This document shows, piece after piece, positions 25,926 to 34,962 of a stretch of DNA of 64,000 nucleotides. Source of the DNA: Pseudobacteroides sp. (GTDB taxonomy: Bacteria; Bacillota; Clostridia; Acetivibrionales; DSM-2933); assembly GCF_036567765.1 (NCBI RefSeq), contig NZ_DATCTU010000118.1:1-64000 (forward strand), given 5' to 3'. The translations under genes and the position numbers were made by a program. Within the stretch, counting starts at the first letter, position 1; each line of letters opens with the position of its first letter. The notes below the pieces were generated by a model. That model saw only the letters and a program-made list of their open reading frames with translations, ran no database searches and was not told the DNA's origin.

Positions 25926-27571
25926 ATGGATAGAAAACATGAAGGTCAAAAATTTAATGTGGTTCTATTTGAATGGAGATACAGCGAGACACTATACAAA
26001 TATACATTAGGTCTTCACTATCTGACATCGGTACTCAGGAAAGCGAATTTTAATGTATGGGATCTGATTTTTGAGAAAGAGTCTGTGGGAGAGGTTTTAG
26101 AGCATATACTATTGCTTAATCCCGATATGATTGGCATACATTTTTACCGTGAAAAGGAGAACTCTATTTTTGCTTTTACACGGAAGGTTAAAGCAATGAA
26201 CCCGAATATTAAGATTGTCCTTGGAGGGCATACTGCCACATTGTATGGTGCACATATCCTGAATACAGAGCCTGCCATCGATATTATTGCATTTGGCGAA
26301 GGCGAGCTGACAATGGTAGACCTATGCAACCGCCTAAAAAATGGTCAAAGCCTTGAGGGGTGCAAGGGGACTTTTTACAGAAAAGATGGTGTGATTCATC
26401 GAAACGAAGACAGGGAACTGATTGAAAATCTTGACGAGCTGCCTTATCCCGCCCTGGATGTGTTATTAGAAAAGCATACAACTTCCAAATGCGTGTTCGC
26501 CGCCATATCAACCTCAAGAGGGTGTATGGGAAAGTGTGGGTTTTGTATAACCAACAGGGTATTTGATAACTTGAGTGAGAAGGGATGGCGTGGCAGGTCT
26601 CCAGAAAGTGTAGTAGGAGAAGTAAAATACCTGCAAGAGGCTTTTCCAGGGAAACGCCTGGTATACAGGATCGTGGATGATCCTTTGAAGACCCGGACCC
26701 CATTGAAAAAACCAGGTTAAAAAGGATTGTTGAACTATTTGAAGAGAACGATATCAGAGTTCCATTTGGTATACTAACCCGGGCAGAATCATGGTCAGAA
26801 GCGGATGAACCTTTGATTCAGCGTATGAAGAAGGTAGGGCTATATCAAGCAGCGGTGGGCTTCGAGGCCAGTACACCGTACTCTCTTGAAGTTCTTAACA
26901 AGAGGGCGACAATAGAAGACAACTATAGGGCAAACAACTTATTTACTCGGAATTATATCAATGTATTTGGTTTTCTAATCATGTTCCACCCCTACACAAG
27001 CTTTGAAGAATTGAAAACAAATGCAAACTTCCTGTTGGAAATGGACATGGCATATCAGCCTCAGAATTGGTGGTCGGAATTATATTTGTGGCCGGATTCC
27101 AGGATACTCCCTAATATTGTCCGGGATGGATTGTTATTGGGACCTGAGCATAGAGGATATCAGCTTTTGTATGCTTTTCAAGACGGACGTGTTGGTAAGG
27201 TACATAAAGTATTACAAGAAATCGGTGATTTGGGCAGTATCCGGTCTTATACAGAAAGTATTGAGAAAGTCAAACTGGAGTGTATACTATATGACGTTTG
27301 GAAAGACCAATACGAAGAGATGAGAGTCATAGAAGATGAAATGCAAGCCTATCAGGAATTGTATAAAAATACCCGTAAGGTTGTGGGGAGTAAACAATAC
27401 GAGATATTTATGAGGTTATTGGAGGCTGTGGAATCAAACACACTACAATCACAAAAAGATGCCTTGATCAAGGAATGGGATGAATTGGGGCTTACAAACT
27501 ATCAGGAGTTGGAAAGAAACTGGGTAAGGTTTCGTATGCAGTTTGGACGCAAAAAGGTTGTTTTAATTTGA
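25926..27571 (+). pseudogene. Cobalamin-type radical SAM enzyme 3, frameshifted
   Basis: The start is ATG 25926 behind GTGAGGT. The first frame covers the B12 domain (GGHTATLYG, AFGEGELTM) and the radical SAM cysteines C200, C204 and C207 in RGCMGKCGFC. It runs out at 26720 with the odd tail DPLKTRTPLKKPG. One missing T in the TTT run at 26684-26686 explains it. Adding a base restores FEDPDPIEKTRLKRIVELF and continues without interruption through LTRAESWSEADE to the family ending RMQFGRKKV and a stop at 27571. The rest is well conserved, so the lesion is recent or a sequencing error. If real, the second part cannot be translated as an enzyme. Confidence 0.85.
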
Positions 27572-27593
27572 TTTATGAGGGGAGTTATAAGAG

Positions 27594-29078
27594 ATGATGA
27601 TTAACGCTAGCTTACTTGAAATCATTGAAGAATCTTTTAACAAATATGCAGATCGTATAGCTATTGACTATGAGAATACTACAGCTACATATAAGGAATT
27701 GAAGGAAAAAACCATCTGCTGGTCAATGGAGATGGAGTCTATAGGTATCAAATTCAAAAATCGGGTGCTGCTTGCCATAGATAGCCACATTGACTTTATT
27801 GCTGTTTGGATTGCATTATGGAAATTAAACTGCATACCAATTCCCATGGAAGCTACTGCTACAGCTTTAGAATTGGAGCGTGCAGCAAAAGAAAGCCAAT
27901 GTGAGTTTATCATTGCTTCTTCCATATGCGGTATTGCAGAAACACAGGTAGTAAATAAACTGCCTTCTCACATCCAACCAACGTGGACTTATATCCAGGT
28001 AAAAAGCATGTCAAGCAGCAGAATTCCTGAAGATGCAGCCTTATTTTTCTATACATCAGGAACAACAGGATTACCCAAATGCGTTGTTTTCGACCATCAG
28101 GCGATGAAAGAAAATGTAATATCACTAGCTGAAAAAATCAATCTTTCGGAAGAAGATGTTTTTTTTACACCTCTTTCACCCATGCTGCCAGCCACGATTG
28201 CGACTGCTGTACTTCCGGCCCTTTCTAAAGGGGCGGCTCTAATCACTGTAAAAAATCCGATTCCAGGTAAGTTATTGAGAAAGATAGTTGATAAAAAAGT
28301 AACTGTTTTCTTTGCAGTCCCATACATGTATGACATCATAACAACGGCAATGAGTGTAAGGCAGGAAGATGCCTGGAATAACATTCGCCTATGTCTTACA
28401 AGCTCAGCGTTTATGGAAGCTCATATTTTTGAAAAATTTTATTCATTGACGAGTATCCCAATCCGCTCCATTTACTGTTCTTCAGAGGGTGGAGCTGTTA
28501 CATATAACGATGCTGAGGACATCATAAAGGTGCGTAGCTCGGTTGGAAGGCCGCTTCAGGGGGTAGAGCTAATAATTGTTAATGGGGAAGGCCGTGAGGC
28601 AAATCCTGGTGAAATAGGTGAGATTTACGTTGCAGGATCACATCTGGCTGCTGGCTACTACAATAAGCTTGAGTTGCAGGAAATAGTGTTTAGCCCGCAG
28701 GGAATTAGAACCGGTGATTTAGGTGCCTTTGATAGTGAGGGGTATCTAACGTTGCATGGGCGTGCATCCGAGACCATTAATGTAAGCGGGCACTTAGTAA
28801 ATCCTGGAGAGGTTGAGGAAGTTATAGCGGAAATTGCGGCTATTTCAGAAGTGGTGGTCTATAGTAAGGCGGACGAGCACCTTGGGGAATGCATTGCTTC
28901 AAAAATAGTCCTTAATGATGATTGCACAAATCTTAGTACGGATGAAATACTTGACTTTTGCAGTAAAAAGCTGAATCATTATAAGCTGCCTCGTCACATT
29001 GAGTTTGTTAAAGAACTACCTAAAAGCCGTTATGGTAAAAAAGTGAGGACTTTTCATGCTAACGGGGGTTGGGAATGA
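27594..29078 (+). CDS. AMP-dependent acyl ligase 2
   Basis: This 494-residue paralogue of the ligase at 21107 has YTSGTTGLPKC, the RTGDLGAFDSEGYL ribose-binding motif, the hinge GRASETINVSGHLV, and PKSRYGKKVR with the A10 lysine. Two ATGs are possible (27594 and 27597), both behind GAGGGGAG. It probably activates a second building block for a different carrier protein. Its stop overlaps the start of the next gene (ATGA), so the two are translationally coupled. Confidence 0.9.
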   Translation: MMINASLLEIIEESFNKYADRIAIDYENTTATYKELKEKTICWSMEMESIGIKFKNRVLLAIDSHIDFIAVWIALWKLNCIPIPMEATATALELERAAKESQCEFIIASSICGIAETQVVNKLPSHIQPTWTYIQVKSMSSSRIPEDAALFFYTSGTTGLPKCVVFDHQAMKENVISLAEKINLSEEDVFFTPLSPMLPATIATAVLPALSKGAALITVKNPIPGKLLRKIVDKKVTVFFAVPYMYDIITTAMSVRQEDAWNNIRLCLTSSAFMEAHIFEKFYSLTSIPIRSIYCSSEGGAVTYNDAEDIIKVRSSVGRPLQGVELIIVNGEGREANPGEIGEIYVAGSHLAAGYYNKLELQEIVFSPQGIRTGDLGAFDSEGYLTLHGRASETINVSGHLVNPGEVEEVIAEIAAISEVVVYSKADEHLGECIASKIVLNDDCTNLSTDEILDFCSKKLNHYKLPRHIEFVKELPKSRYGKKVRTFHANGGWE

Positions 29079-29974
29079 TACTGGTAACCGGATGTGCAGG
29101 ATATATAGGGAGCCGGCTTGCCGAGGGTCTTTTGAAGGATGGAATGCAGGTAAGGGGAATGATTCTTCCTGATGAAAGAGAAAATGTCAAACACTTGGTG
29201 AAACTGGGGCTAAAGGTTTGGGAAGGTGATCTTCTAAAACCAGAAACTTTGGATGGAGTCGGTGAGGATATATCAATGATATATCATTTGGCAGGGGGGC
29301 ATTTTTCATCCATTAAAAAAATGGAAGAACTTTATATTGAAGGTACAAGAAGATTGCTGGAAAATTTTGTAGAGTGCGGCATTAAGGCTTGTGTGATTGC
29401 AAGTAATGGAGCTGTTTATGGTGATTGTGGGGACGAAATAATCAAAGAGAATCGTGAACCAAGACCTACTCACCCCTTTGGAGATATTACATTAAAAATG
29501 GAACAGCAGGTAATGAAATATCACAAACAAAACGGATTTCCAGGAATAATTTTGCGGATTGCTGAAGTATACGGGCCTGCACAATATAATTTCCTAAAGA
29601 GTGGATCCCCTCAAAATACTATTCTTCTTGGAGATGGAACAAACTTTAATTCTAGAATTCATATTAAGGATGTACTCAATGTTTTAAGGCTTGCACCCTT
29701 CAAATTGGCTGCAGGCCAAGCCTATAACGTAACAGATGATCAGCCTGTACGACAGGTGGATTTTTATACCAAACTAGCTGAAATAACGGGGAGTGCACCG
29801 CCAAGGTGGATTTCGTTAGATAATATGGACCATAGGATCAAATTAAGTATTCATGGATTGCGTGCCCTATCTCTAAGGATGTCAGGAGAAAAAATCAAAA
29901 AGGCTCTTGATTATGAGCTGATATTCCCGACGTATAAAGAAGGTATAAAGTTCTTATCAGTGCTCAATGAGTAG
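29075..29974 (+). CDS. NAD-dependent epimerase/dehydratase-like protein (extended SDR)
   Basis: I start at ATG 29075, overlapping the upstream TGA. The 299-residue product has the dinucleotide motif TGCAGYIGSRLAEG, the DLLKPETLDG and IYHLAGG segments, and RIAEVYGP, all typical of extended SDRs. The usual active-site YGxSK is here FGDITL, so both the catalytic Tyr and Lys appear replaced. It may therefore bind the cofactor but act by another mechanism or serve as a binding protein. Coupling to ligase 2 suggests it acts on that building block. Confidence 0.75.
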   Translation: MILVTGCAGYIGSRLAEGLLKDGMQVRGMILPDERENVKHLVKLGLKVWEGDLLKPETLDGVGEDISMIYHLAGGHFSSIKKMEELYIEGTRRLLENFVECGIKACVIASNGAVYGDCGDEIIKENREPRPTHPFGDITLKMEQQVMKYHKQNGFPGIILRIAEVYGPAQYNFLKSGSPQNTILLGDGTNFNSRIHIKDVLNVLRLAPFKLAAGQAYNVTDDQPVRQVDFYTKLAEITGSAPPRWISLDNMDHRIKLSIHGLRALSLRMSGEKIKKALDYELIFPTYKEGIKFLSVLNE

Positions 29975-30013
29975 CTGTCAATGAACGAAAAATATATTTA
30001 GGAGGTGGATCCT

Positions 30014-30388
30014 TTGAAAATTGAAGTAAATTGTAAAAATAATCAATGGTGGAGTATGATACTAAATCAAGATCAGAACAAAAGATATTCAAGACAAATT
30101 ATTATGGATCAATTTGGATATGATGGTCAATAAAAATTAACGAATACAAAAGTTCTGGTTATCGGTGCTGGTGGTCTGGGATCACCAGCATTATTCTACC
30201 TTGCAGCTGCTGGAGTAGAGACTATTGGTGTAGCGGATTTTGACGAGGTAGGAGTTTCCAAACTCCAAAGGCAAATACTTCATTTTACCAATGATATAGG
30301 TAGAAAGAAGGTTGATTCTGCCAGTGAAAAATTATTGGCATCAAATCCTGACATTCAAATTGTGAAGCATCGCTGCAGGGTAAGATAA
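30014..30388 (+). pseudogene. Broken ThiF/MoeB-like adenylyltransferase
   Basis: A frame from TTG 30014, behind GGAGGTGG, encodes NKRYSRQIIMDQFGYDGQ, a TAA stop at 30131-30133, then KVLVIGAGGLGSPALFYLA, VGVSKLQRQILH and ASNPDI, and a final stop at 30386. This is the N-terminal half of an E1-like (ThiF/MoeB/HesA) enzyme, including the GAGGLGS ATP loop. The zinc and catalytic Cys half is gone. Such enzymes activate sulfur-carrier or peptide C-termini. Confidence 0.75.
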
Positions 30389-30410
30389 ATAGTAGAAGGA
30401 GAGTGTCTTT

Positions 30411-31277
30411 ATGGATAATCCATGTACGTGTGCTGAAAAAGTACTTCCTAATGGTACTGTAGTTTCGAGTTTTCCTGGTGTAGGCGGAGAATGGGAAGTA
30501 CCTTCGCAATTCCAGCATGTCCTAGAGTATTTTAGGCACGGGATCGATGTAAGTGAAGCATCCGTTGTGTTAGACATAGGAGCAAATATTGGTCTATTTG
30601 CTTTAACAGTTTATGACCGCTGTAAAGGGAATGTATGTGTACATTCATTCGAGCCGATTCCTCCAACCTTTGATGATTTGGAGAAAAACTTTTCGTGCTA
30701 CGATACGAATAAACTTAAGGCGTATCCCTTTGGTATTTCAAATAAAACAGGAACACTTAGCTTTACTCATTATCCTAATGCACCAGGGCTTTCCACTCAC
30801 TACCCTGAATATATGAAAGTAGGCCTGGAGCAGATGTTAAATAATATAGAAAGTAACGCAGAGGCATTGCCAGAGTTTTTTGTTAATGCAAATAAGCAAG
30901 AAATTACCGAGGATAAAGATAAAAGCCGCTTTAACAAAATGCGTGCAGTTTTAGGGCTCAAAACTGTCTTTCAGGAACTGCATGTCCAATGCCAAGTCAA
31001 GACGCTATCCGATTTTATGAAGGAAAATACAATTGAGAAAATTGATTTGCTGAAGGTGGATGTAAATGGCAGCGAAATGGATGTTTTTGAAGGCATTGAG
31101 GATAGAGATTGGCAAAAGATCAGACAAGTAGTTACAGAAGTGCCTCTTGGAGGTGAAAGGCTTGAAATTCTAAAAGACCTTCTTCATAAAAAAGGATTTA
31201 CAAGTGTCATCGCAGAAGAACAAGCACCTGTTGTAAATAAAGGACTAGCATACTTTATAGTTTATGCAAAGAAGTAA
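30411..31277 (+). CDS. FkbM family methyltransferase 1
   Basis: This 288-residue SAM-dependent methyltransferase has motif I VLDIGANIGLFAL and an acidic ribose ligand in HSFEPIPP. It also has the FkbM signature LLKVDVNGSEMDVF, where Asn replaces the usual Glu (compare DVEGAE). Family members O-methylate sugars and polyketide hydroxyls. A paralogue lies at 50563. GAAGGAGAG precedes the ATG. Two copies in one cluster suggest two O-methylations. Confidence 0.87.
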   Translation: MDNPCTCAEKVLPNGTVVSSFPGVGGEWEVPSQFQHVLEYFRHGIDVSEASVVLDIGANIGLFALTVYDRCKGNVCVHSFEPIPPTFDDLEKNFSCYDTNKLKAYPFGISNKTGTLSFTHYPNAPGLSTHYPEYMKVGLEQMLNNIESNAEALPEFFVNANKQEITEDKDKSRFNKMRAVLGLKTVFQELHVQCQVKTLSDFMKENTIEKIDLLKVDVNGSEMDVFEGIEDRDWQKIRQVVTEVPLGGERLEILKDLLHKKGFTSVIAEEQAPVVNKGLAYFIVYAKK

Positions 31278-31304
31278 GATGCTCTATGAGAGGAGTTGTT
31301 TTTA

Positions 31305-32474
31305 GTGAGGCTTTCCGTCGCATATAATGGAGATCTGGAACTCATTGATAGGTTAAGGGACATAAAATCTGTTGTAAATATATTTGGTGCTCAAAGCAAA
31401 AGTGTAACCGGAGGGGGGAGAAGTTCCTTTACTCTTCCGGATGTTCATCAGACAGATATTGAAAAAGCAGTGGATAAAGCTCACTCATACGGGATTGAAT
31501 TTAACTATGTAATGAATAGTTCGTGTATGGGCAATAAGGAATACACAAGTTCCAAATATAAGGACATTGTGGAGCACTTGGATTGGCTGATGGAAATGGG
31601 TGTAGATTGGATTACCCTTGCAAATCCATATATTATTGAAATTAGTAAGAAAAGACATCACAATTTAAAAATTAGCCTCTCTTCTTTCGTAACAGTAGAA
31701 AGTGTTCAGAGAGCGAAATATTATGATGAAATCGGTGTAGATGAAATTACGGTAAGGGAAAATGTAAACAGGAGTTTCCAACTGTTAAAAGAAATGAAAC
31801 AGAGTGTAAAGTGTGAGATTCAATTGCTTGCAAATCAAGCTTGTTTATACCAGTGCCCCTATCAGTTTTACCATTGTAACTTTGTAAGCCATGCCTCTCA
31901 AAGAGACAACCCGTCATCGGAGGGTCAACTGGATTTCAGCATTTTAAAGTGTAACCACTTGAGGTTTACGGATCCTGCGGAGCTTATAAAGACTTGTTGG
32001 ATAAGGCCGGAAGATCTCTTGCATTATGAAGAGATTGGAATTGATAAGTTTAAATTATCGGATAGAAGCAGTCCAACCTCCTGGTTGGCCAAAGTAGCTG
32101 AAGCCTATCATAATAGAAGGTTTGAAGGAAATCTGGCAGAAATTCTTAATCTGTGTATAGGAATGAATAGAAGGCAAGCCAATAGTCCATTGCAGGCAAG
32201 TCATCCAAAATTGACTGATGAATATAAAAATATGCGTAAACTTTTAAAAGCCTTTGCTCTTTTAGAAGTCAATATTAAAAATGAGGGATTGGAAGGGTTT
32301 ATAAATTATTTTAAGTCTAAGGATTGTAAATCCACATCCTGTGATAAATGCCAATATTGTAATAAAGTTGCAGAAAGGGTTGTTAGCTTTCCTTATCCGG
32401 ACGGTATTAAAAGGGCACTGCAGGATATCGATGATTTGGTTGAGCAAATGGTAACCCGTGGAATAGCTGAGTAA
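31305..32474 (+). CDS. Peptidase U32-family protein (possible O2-independent hydroxylase)
   Basis: I choose GTG 31305, 9 bases after AGGAG, giving 389 residues. The N-terminal barrel has MGVDWITLANP, VDEITVRENVN and related U32 strands. A cysteine set (C180 and C184 in ACLYQCPYQFYHC, C191, then C216 and C231) matches the region that binds an iron-sulfur cluster in UbiU, UbiV, RlhA and TrhP. Those proteins take part in hydroxylation without molecular oxygen (UbiUV, RlhA and TrhP, with prephenate implicated). In an anaerobe this is a plausible way to install hydroxyl groups that the FkbM enzymes then methylate. Confidence 0.75.
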   Translation: MRLSVAYNGDLELIDRLRDIKSVVNIFGAQSKSVTGGGRSSFTLPDVHQTDIEKAVDKAHSYGIEFNYVMNSSCMGNKEYTSSKYKDIVEHLDWLMEMGVDWITLANPYIIEISKKRHHNLKISLSSFVTVESVQRAKYYDEIGVDEITVRENVNRSFQLLKEMKQSVKCEIQLLANQACLYQCPYQFYHCNFVSHASQRDNPSSEGQLDFSILKCNHLRFTDPAELIKTCWIRPEDLLHYEEIGIDKFKLSDRSSPTSWLAKVAEAYHNRRFEGNLAEILNLCIGMNRRQANSPLQASHPKLTDEYKNMRKLLKAFALLEVNIKNEGLEGFINYFKSKDCKSTSCDKCQYCNKVAERVVSFPYPDGIKRALQDIDDLVEQMVTRGIAE

Positions 32475-32498
32475 ATAAATTATGTGAGGTATATAAGC

Positions 32499-32771
32499 AT
32501 GTTTCAGATGAAAGATGTGGATGCATTTATCCTAAATTTAATATCAAATGAAGCCAAAATATCGAGTCTTGATTTTGAGGACACTGTTGAGCTGAGTTCC
32601 ATCCAAATATTAAGAGTTCTGGCACAGATAGAAAAAAAGTTTCAGGTTGAGATCGATGACAAATATGTATTTCATGGATTGTTTTCTAGTGCAAGGGTGT
32701 TGAGTTCGTATATATCCAATAAACTTAGCTTGACAGATAGCAAAGAGTGGATGGAAAGTATTAAAAAATAA
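32499..32771 (+). CDS. Free-standing acyl carrier protein 1
   Basis: This is a 90-residue product from ATG 32499 behind GAGGT. It has a four-helix carrier-protein profile. The phosphopantetheine serine is S34 in VELSSIQIL, where the usual preceding Asp is Ser. RVLAQIEKKFQVEIDD is the typical helix III. It is followed 17 bases later by a large transglutaminase-like protein, and the pair is repeated downstream. Confidence 0.8.
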   Translation: MFQMKDVDAFILNLISNEAKISSLDFEDTVELSSIQILRVLAQIEKKFQVEIDDKYVFHGLFSSARVLSSYISNKLSLTDSKEWMESIKK

Positions 32772-32788
32772 TATTTTGGAGGTTCATT

Positions 32789-34600
32789 GTGAATAGTGAA
32801 CATATGGCAATGAAGGTTGATGATAAAGAAGGTATTCAAAATCTGGTAGTTCTTATGGGAACAGCAATGACAAATGCATTTGTCTTAGGAGATATTGAGC
32901 TTTTTATGAAATGGTTTACCCTTGATATTGTAAGTGATTACTATATGCGCAGATGGTTTTCGGGATATGCCGTAAAAGTGGCACAGCCTGCCAAGTGTAA
33001 CTTTGACATTGAGAGCCTGGAAAAGGAATGCAGTGATTGTTTTACATGTAAGGTTAAATTTGAAATGATTTATGAAGTTCATGAATCTGAAACTGCATTT
33101 TTCACCATGAAGGTGCAGCACAACAGTAGTGAAAGATCCGTAAAGATAACCGAGGTTCAGATAAGCCTGGATCATCCAGCGTGGAAAGATGACCCTATGT
33201 TAGTCCAAGGGGAGCTGCTACAGGAAGGTCGTATCAAAGAGCATTTGTACGCTTCAAAGTCCAAGGAATATTTGAATCGGAAATGGTGGGAAGAAAATGA
33301 ACTGGCGGATATAAGCTGTGAATCAGAGGAATGTCTGAAAGCAAGTATTTATGCCCGGGCGATTCCAAAATCCGTGAGGTTTAGAAATACACATCCTGAA
33401 ATAGACAGTGCCACTGTATTGTCTGATATGATGTCATATAAGGCCGCCAGATTGGCGTTCATATTAAAAGGCGGAAATATGGCTGCAAGTGTGAAGAAGA
33501 TTAACCATTTTGGACAAGAAGCTCTTTTGACAAAGACTTATTCAGAGGTAAAAAAGGAGGATTCTACCTATTTTCCAGCAAGGGAATTGTCGCTGGTTCC
33601 CCTTTATAATATTGATGAGACCTTTCATCTGATGAAATCCTGTGAAAAGGCAGAGATCAGTTGCGTAGATATGGCATCGTTCTACACTTCACTTTTGCGG
33701 CTTAGTGGCATGAACCCCACAGATATTTTTGTAGTAATCCAACCCTTTCACTATTTGACGATACTTAAGCTGCCTAAAAGCTACTATATTATAAGCATCA
33801 ATGAGATTATGCCTATGAGCTCAAAAAGGCTATACGGAGACACAGATGTTACCAGAGTTGTTACACCAGCATTTTTCCTGGATGGGGAAGGCCAGACAAA
33901 TATGCCGGATGACTTATTGCAGGAGGTGCAGCAATTTTTTAAAAATGGCATACCGATTTTTTCAATGCCAAAGGCGGATGAAAAGGCAAATGTTTTGCCT
34001 TTAGATGTTGAAAGCTGCCCAACTGTAAATGAATACCCTACTGCCGAGGAACTAAACTGGGCAGTACGAAAATATGTTTTTGAGATGAGCCGTAAATATC
34101 CTGCATCTCCCTTTACATGGGCAAAATATTCGTACCAGACATTATTGGTAAACCAGCCCCAAGCTTATATCCTTTGGGCTATGAACTCATTGGAACTCCA
34201 GGGATTTTCAAAAGGATGCGACTCATTAGAACAAATTCTTACGTGGATGGCTGAGAGTCTTCATAGTGAATCAATATTTGAGGAAGCAGATAGAATCATG
34301 ACCGCAGATCAGGTTTTTCGTAATAAAACCGGCGGGCATAAAGATAAAGCGGTATTTTTATTTACAACTGCCAAATCTGCGAATTTAGCAGACGAAGGCG
34401 GTGTTATCATCACACCCGAAAGAAGCTATGTTGCTTTACGTAAAGCTTTAGAAAAGTATATTGTGATTGATTCAGAAAAACTAATCCCGGTTTCCGAAAT
34501 AGAAGGAAATGTGATATTGGCATTTGATGATGAAAATTGCTTTAAGCCTAAGGGGAAAAAGTTTGGAAAGCACCCGGCATGGTTAGAGGCTGTTGTATAA
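32789..34600 (+). CDS. Large protein with putative transglutaminase-like core 1
   Basis: A 603-residue protein from GTG 32789 behind GGAGG. The N-terminal ~130 residues look like an NTF2/SnoaL-type fold. Residues about 265-345 resemble a transglutaminase-like core. C292 lies in ISCVDMASFYTSLLRLSG, H321 in QPFHYLTIL, and N338 stands where the third residue is expected. A C-terminal region (about 500-595) has a second similar pattern (GGHKDKAVFLF, VILAFDDEN) in which the Cys is missing. It is 39% or less similar by eye to its paralogue at 34963. Andrimid AdmF and closthioamide enzymes show that cysteine-dependent folds can join carrier-bound acyl units, and the adjacent carrier protein fits that role. 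Assignment is tentative. Confidence 0.55.
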   Translation: MNSEHMAMKVDDKEGIQNLVVLMGTAMTNAFVLGDIELFMKWFTLDIVSDYYMRRWFSGYAVKVAQPAKCNFDIESLEKECSDCFTCKVKFEMIYEVHESETAFFTMKVQHNSSERSVKITEVQISLDHPAWKDDPMLVQGELLQEGRIKEHLYASKSKEYLNRKWWEENELADISCESEECLKASIYARAIPKSVRFRNTHPEIDSATVLSDMMSYKAARLAFILKGGNMAASVKKINHFGQEALLTKTYSEVKKEDSTYFPARELSLVPLYNIDETFHLMKSCEKAEISCVDMASFYTSLLRLSGMNPTDIFVVIQPFHYLTILKLPKSYYIISINEIMPMSSKRLYGDTDVTRVVTPAFFLDGEGQTNMPDDLLQEVQQFFKNGIPIFSMPKADEKANVLPLDVESCPTVNEYPTAEELNWAVRKYVFEMSRKYPASPFTWAKYSYQTLLVNQPQAYILWAMNSLELQGFSKGCDSLEQILTWMAESLHSESIFEEADRIMTADQVFRNKTGGHKDKAVFLFTTAKSANLADEGGVIITPERSYVALRKALEKYIVIDSEKLIPVSEIEGNVILAFDDENCFKPKGKKFGKHPAWLEAVV

Positions 34601-34661
34601 ATTAAAGCAACTCAAGATGATAGTATTGCAAAATTATGTTGTTTAGGAAAGGATGTATTTT

Positions 34662-34940
34662 ATGAATGAAAAACGAGAGGAAATTAAAGAAAAGCTCCGT
34701 GAAATTTTTAGTGCAGTTTTAGGAAGGGAAATCACAGAGGATAGTTTCAAAGAGGGGCCGGGACTCACGGGAAGGTTGCATATCGATTCATTAATGGGCT
34801 TACAGATTATTGTAAAGATAGAACAAAAATTTGGCGTCATTATAGAAGATGATGATTTTGCAATACAAATGTTGGACGCTATTGATAAAGCAATAGATTT
34901 TATTGAAAGTTCTATTTCTCCCGATATAACGGTTCCATAA
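34662..34940 (+). CDS. Free-standing acyl carrier protein 2
   Basis: This is a 92-residue product from ATG 34662 behind AGGAAAGGA. S43 lies in HIDSLMGLQ, a canonical DSL phosphopantetheine site, and KIEQKFGVIIEDDDF follows as helix III. It directly precedes the second transglutaminase-like protein, mirroring the carrier 1 pair. Confidence 0.88.
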   Translation: MNEKREEIKEKLREIFSAVLGREITEDSFKEGPGLTGRLHIDSLMGLQIIVKIEQKFGVIIEDDDFAIQMLDAIDKAIDFIESSISPDITVP

Positions 34941-34962
34941 TCTATTGATCTGAGGTATGAAT

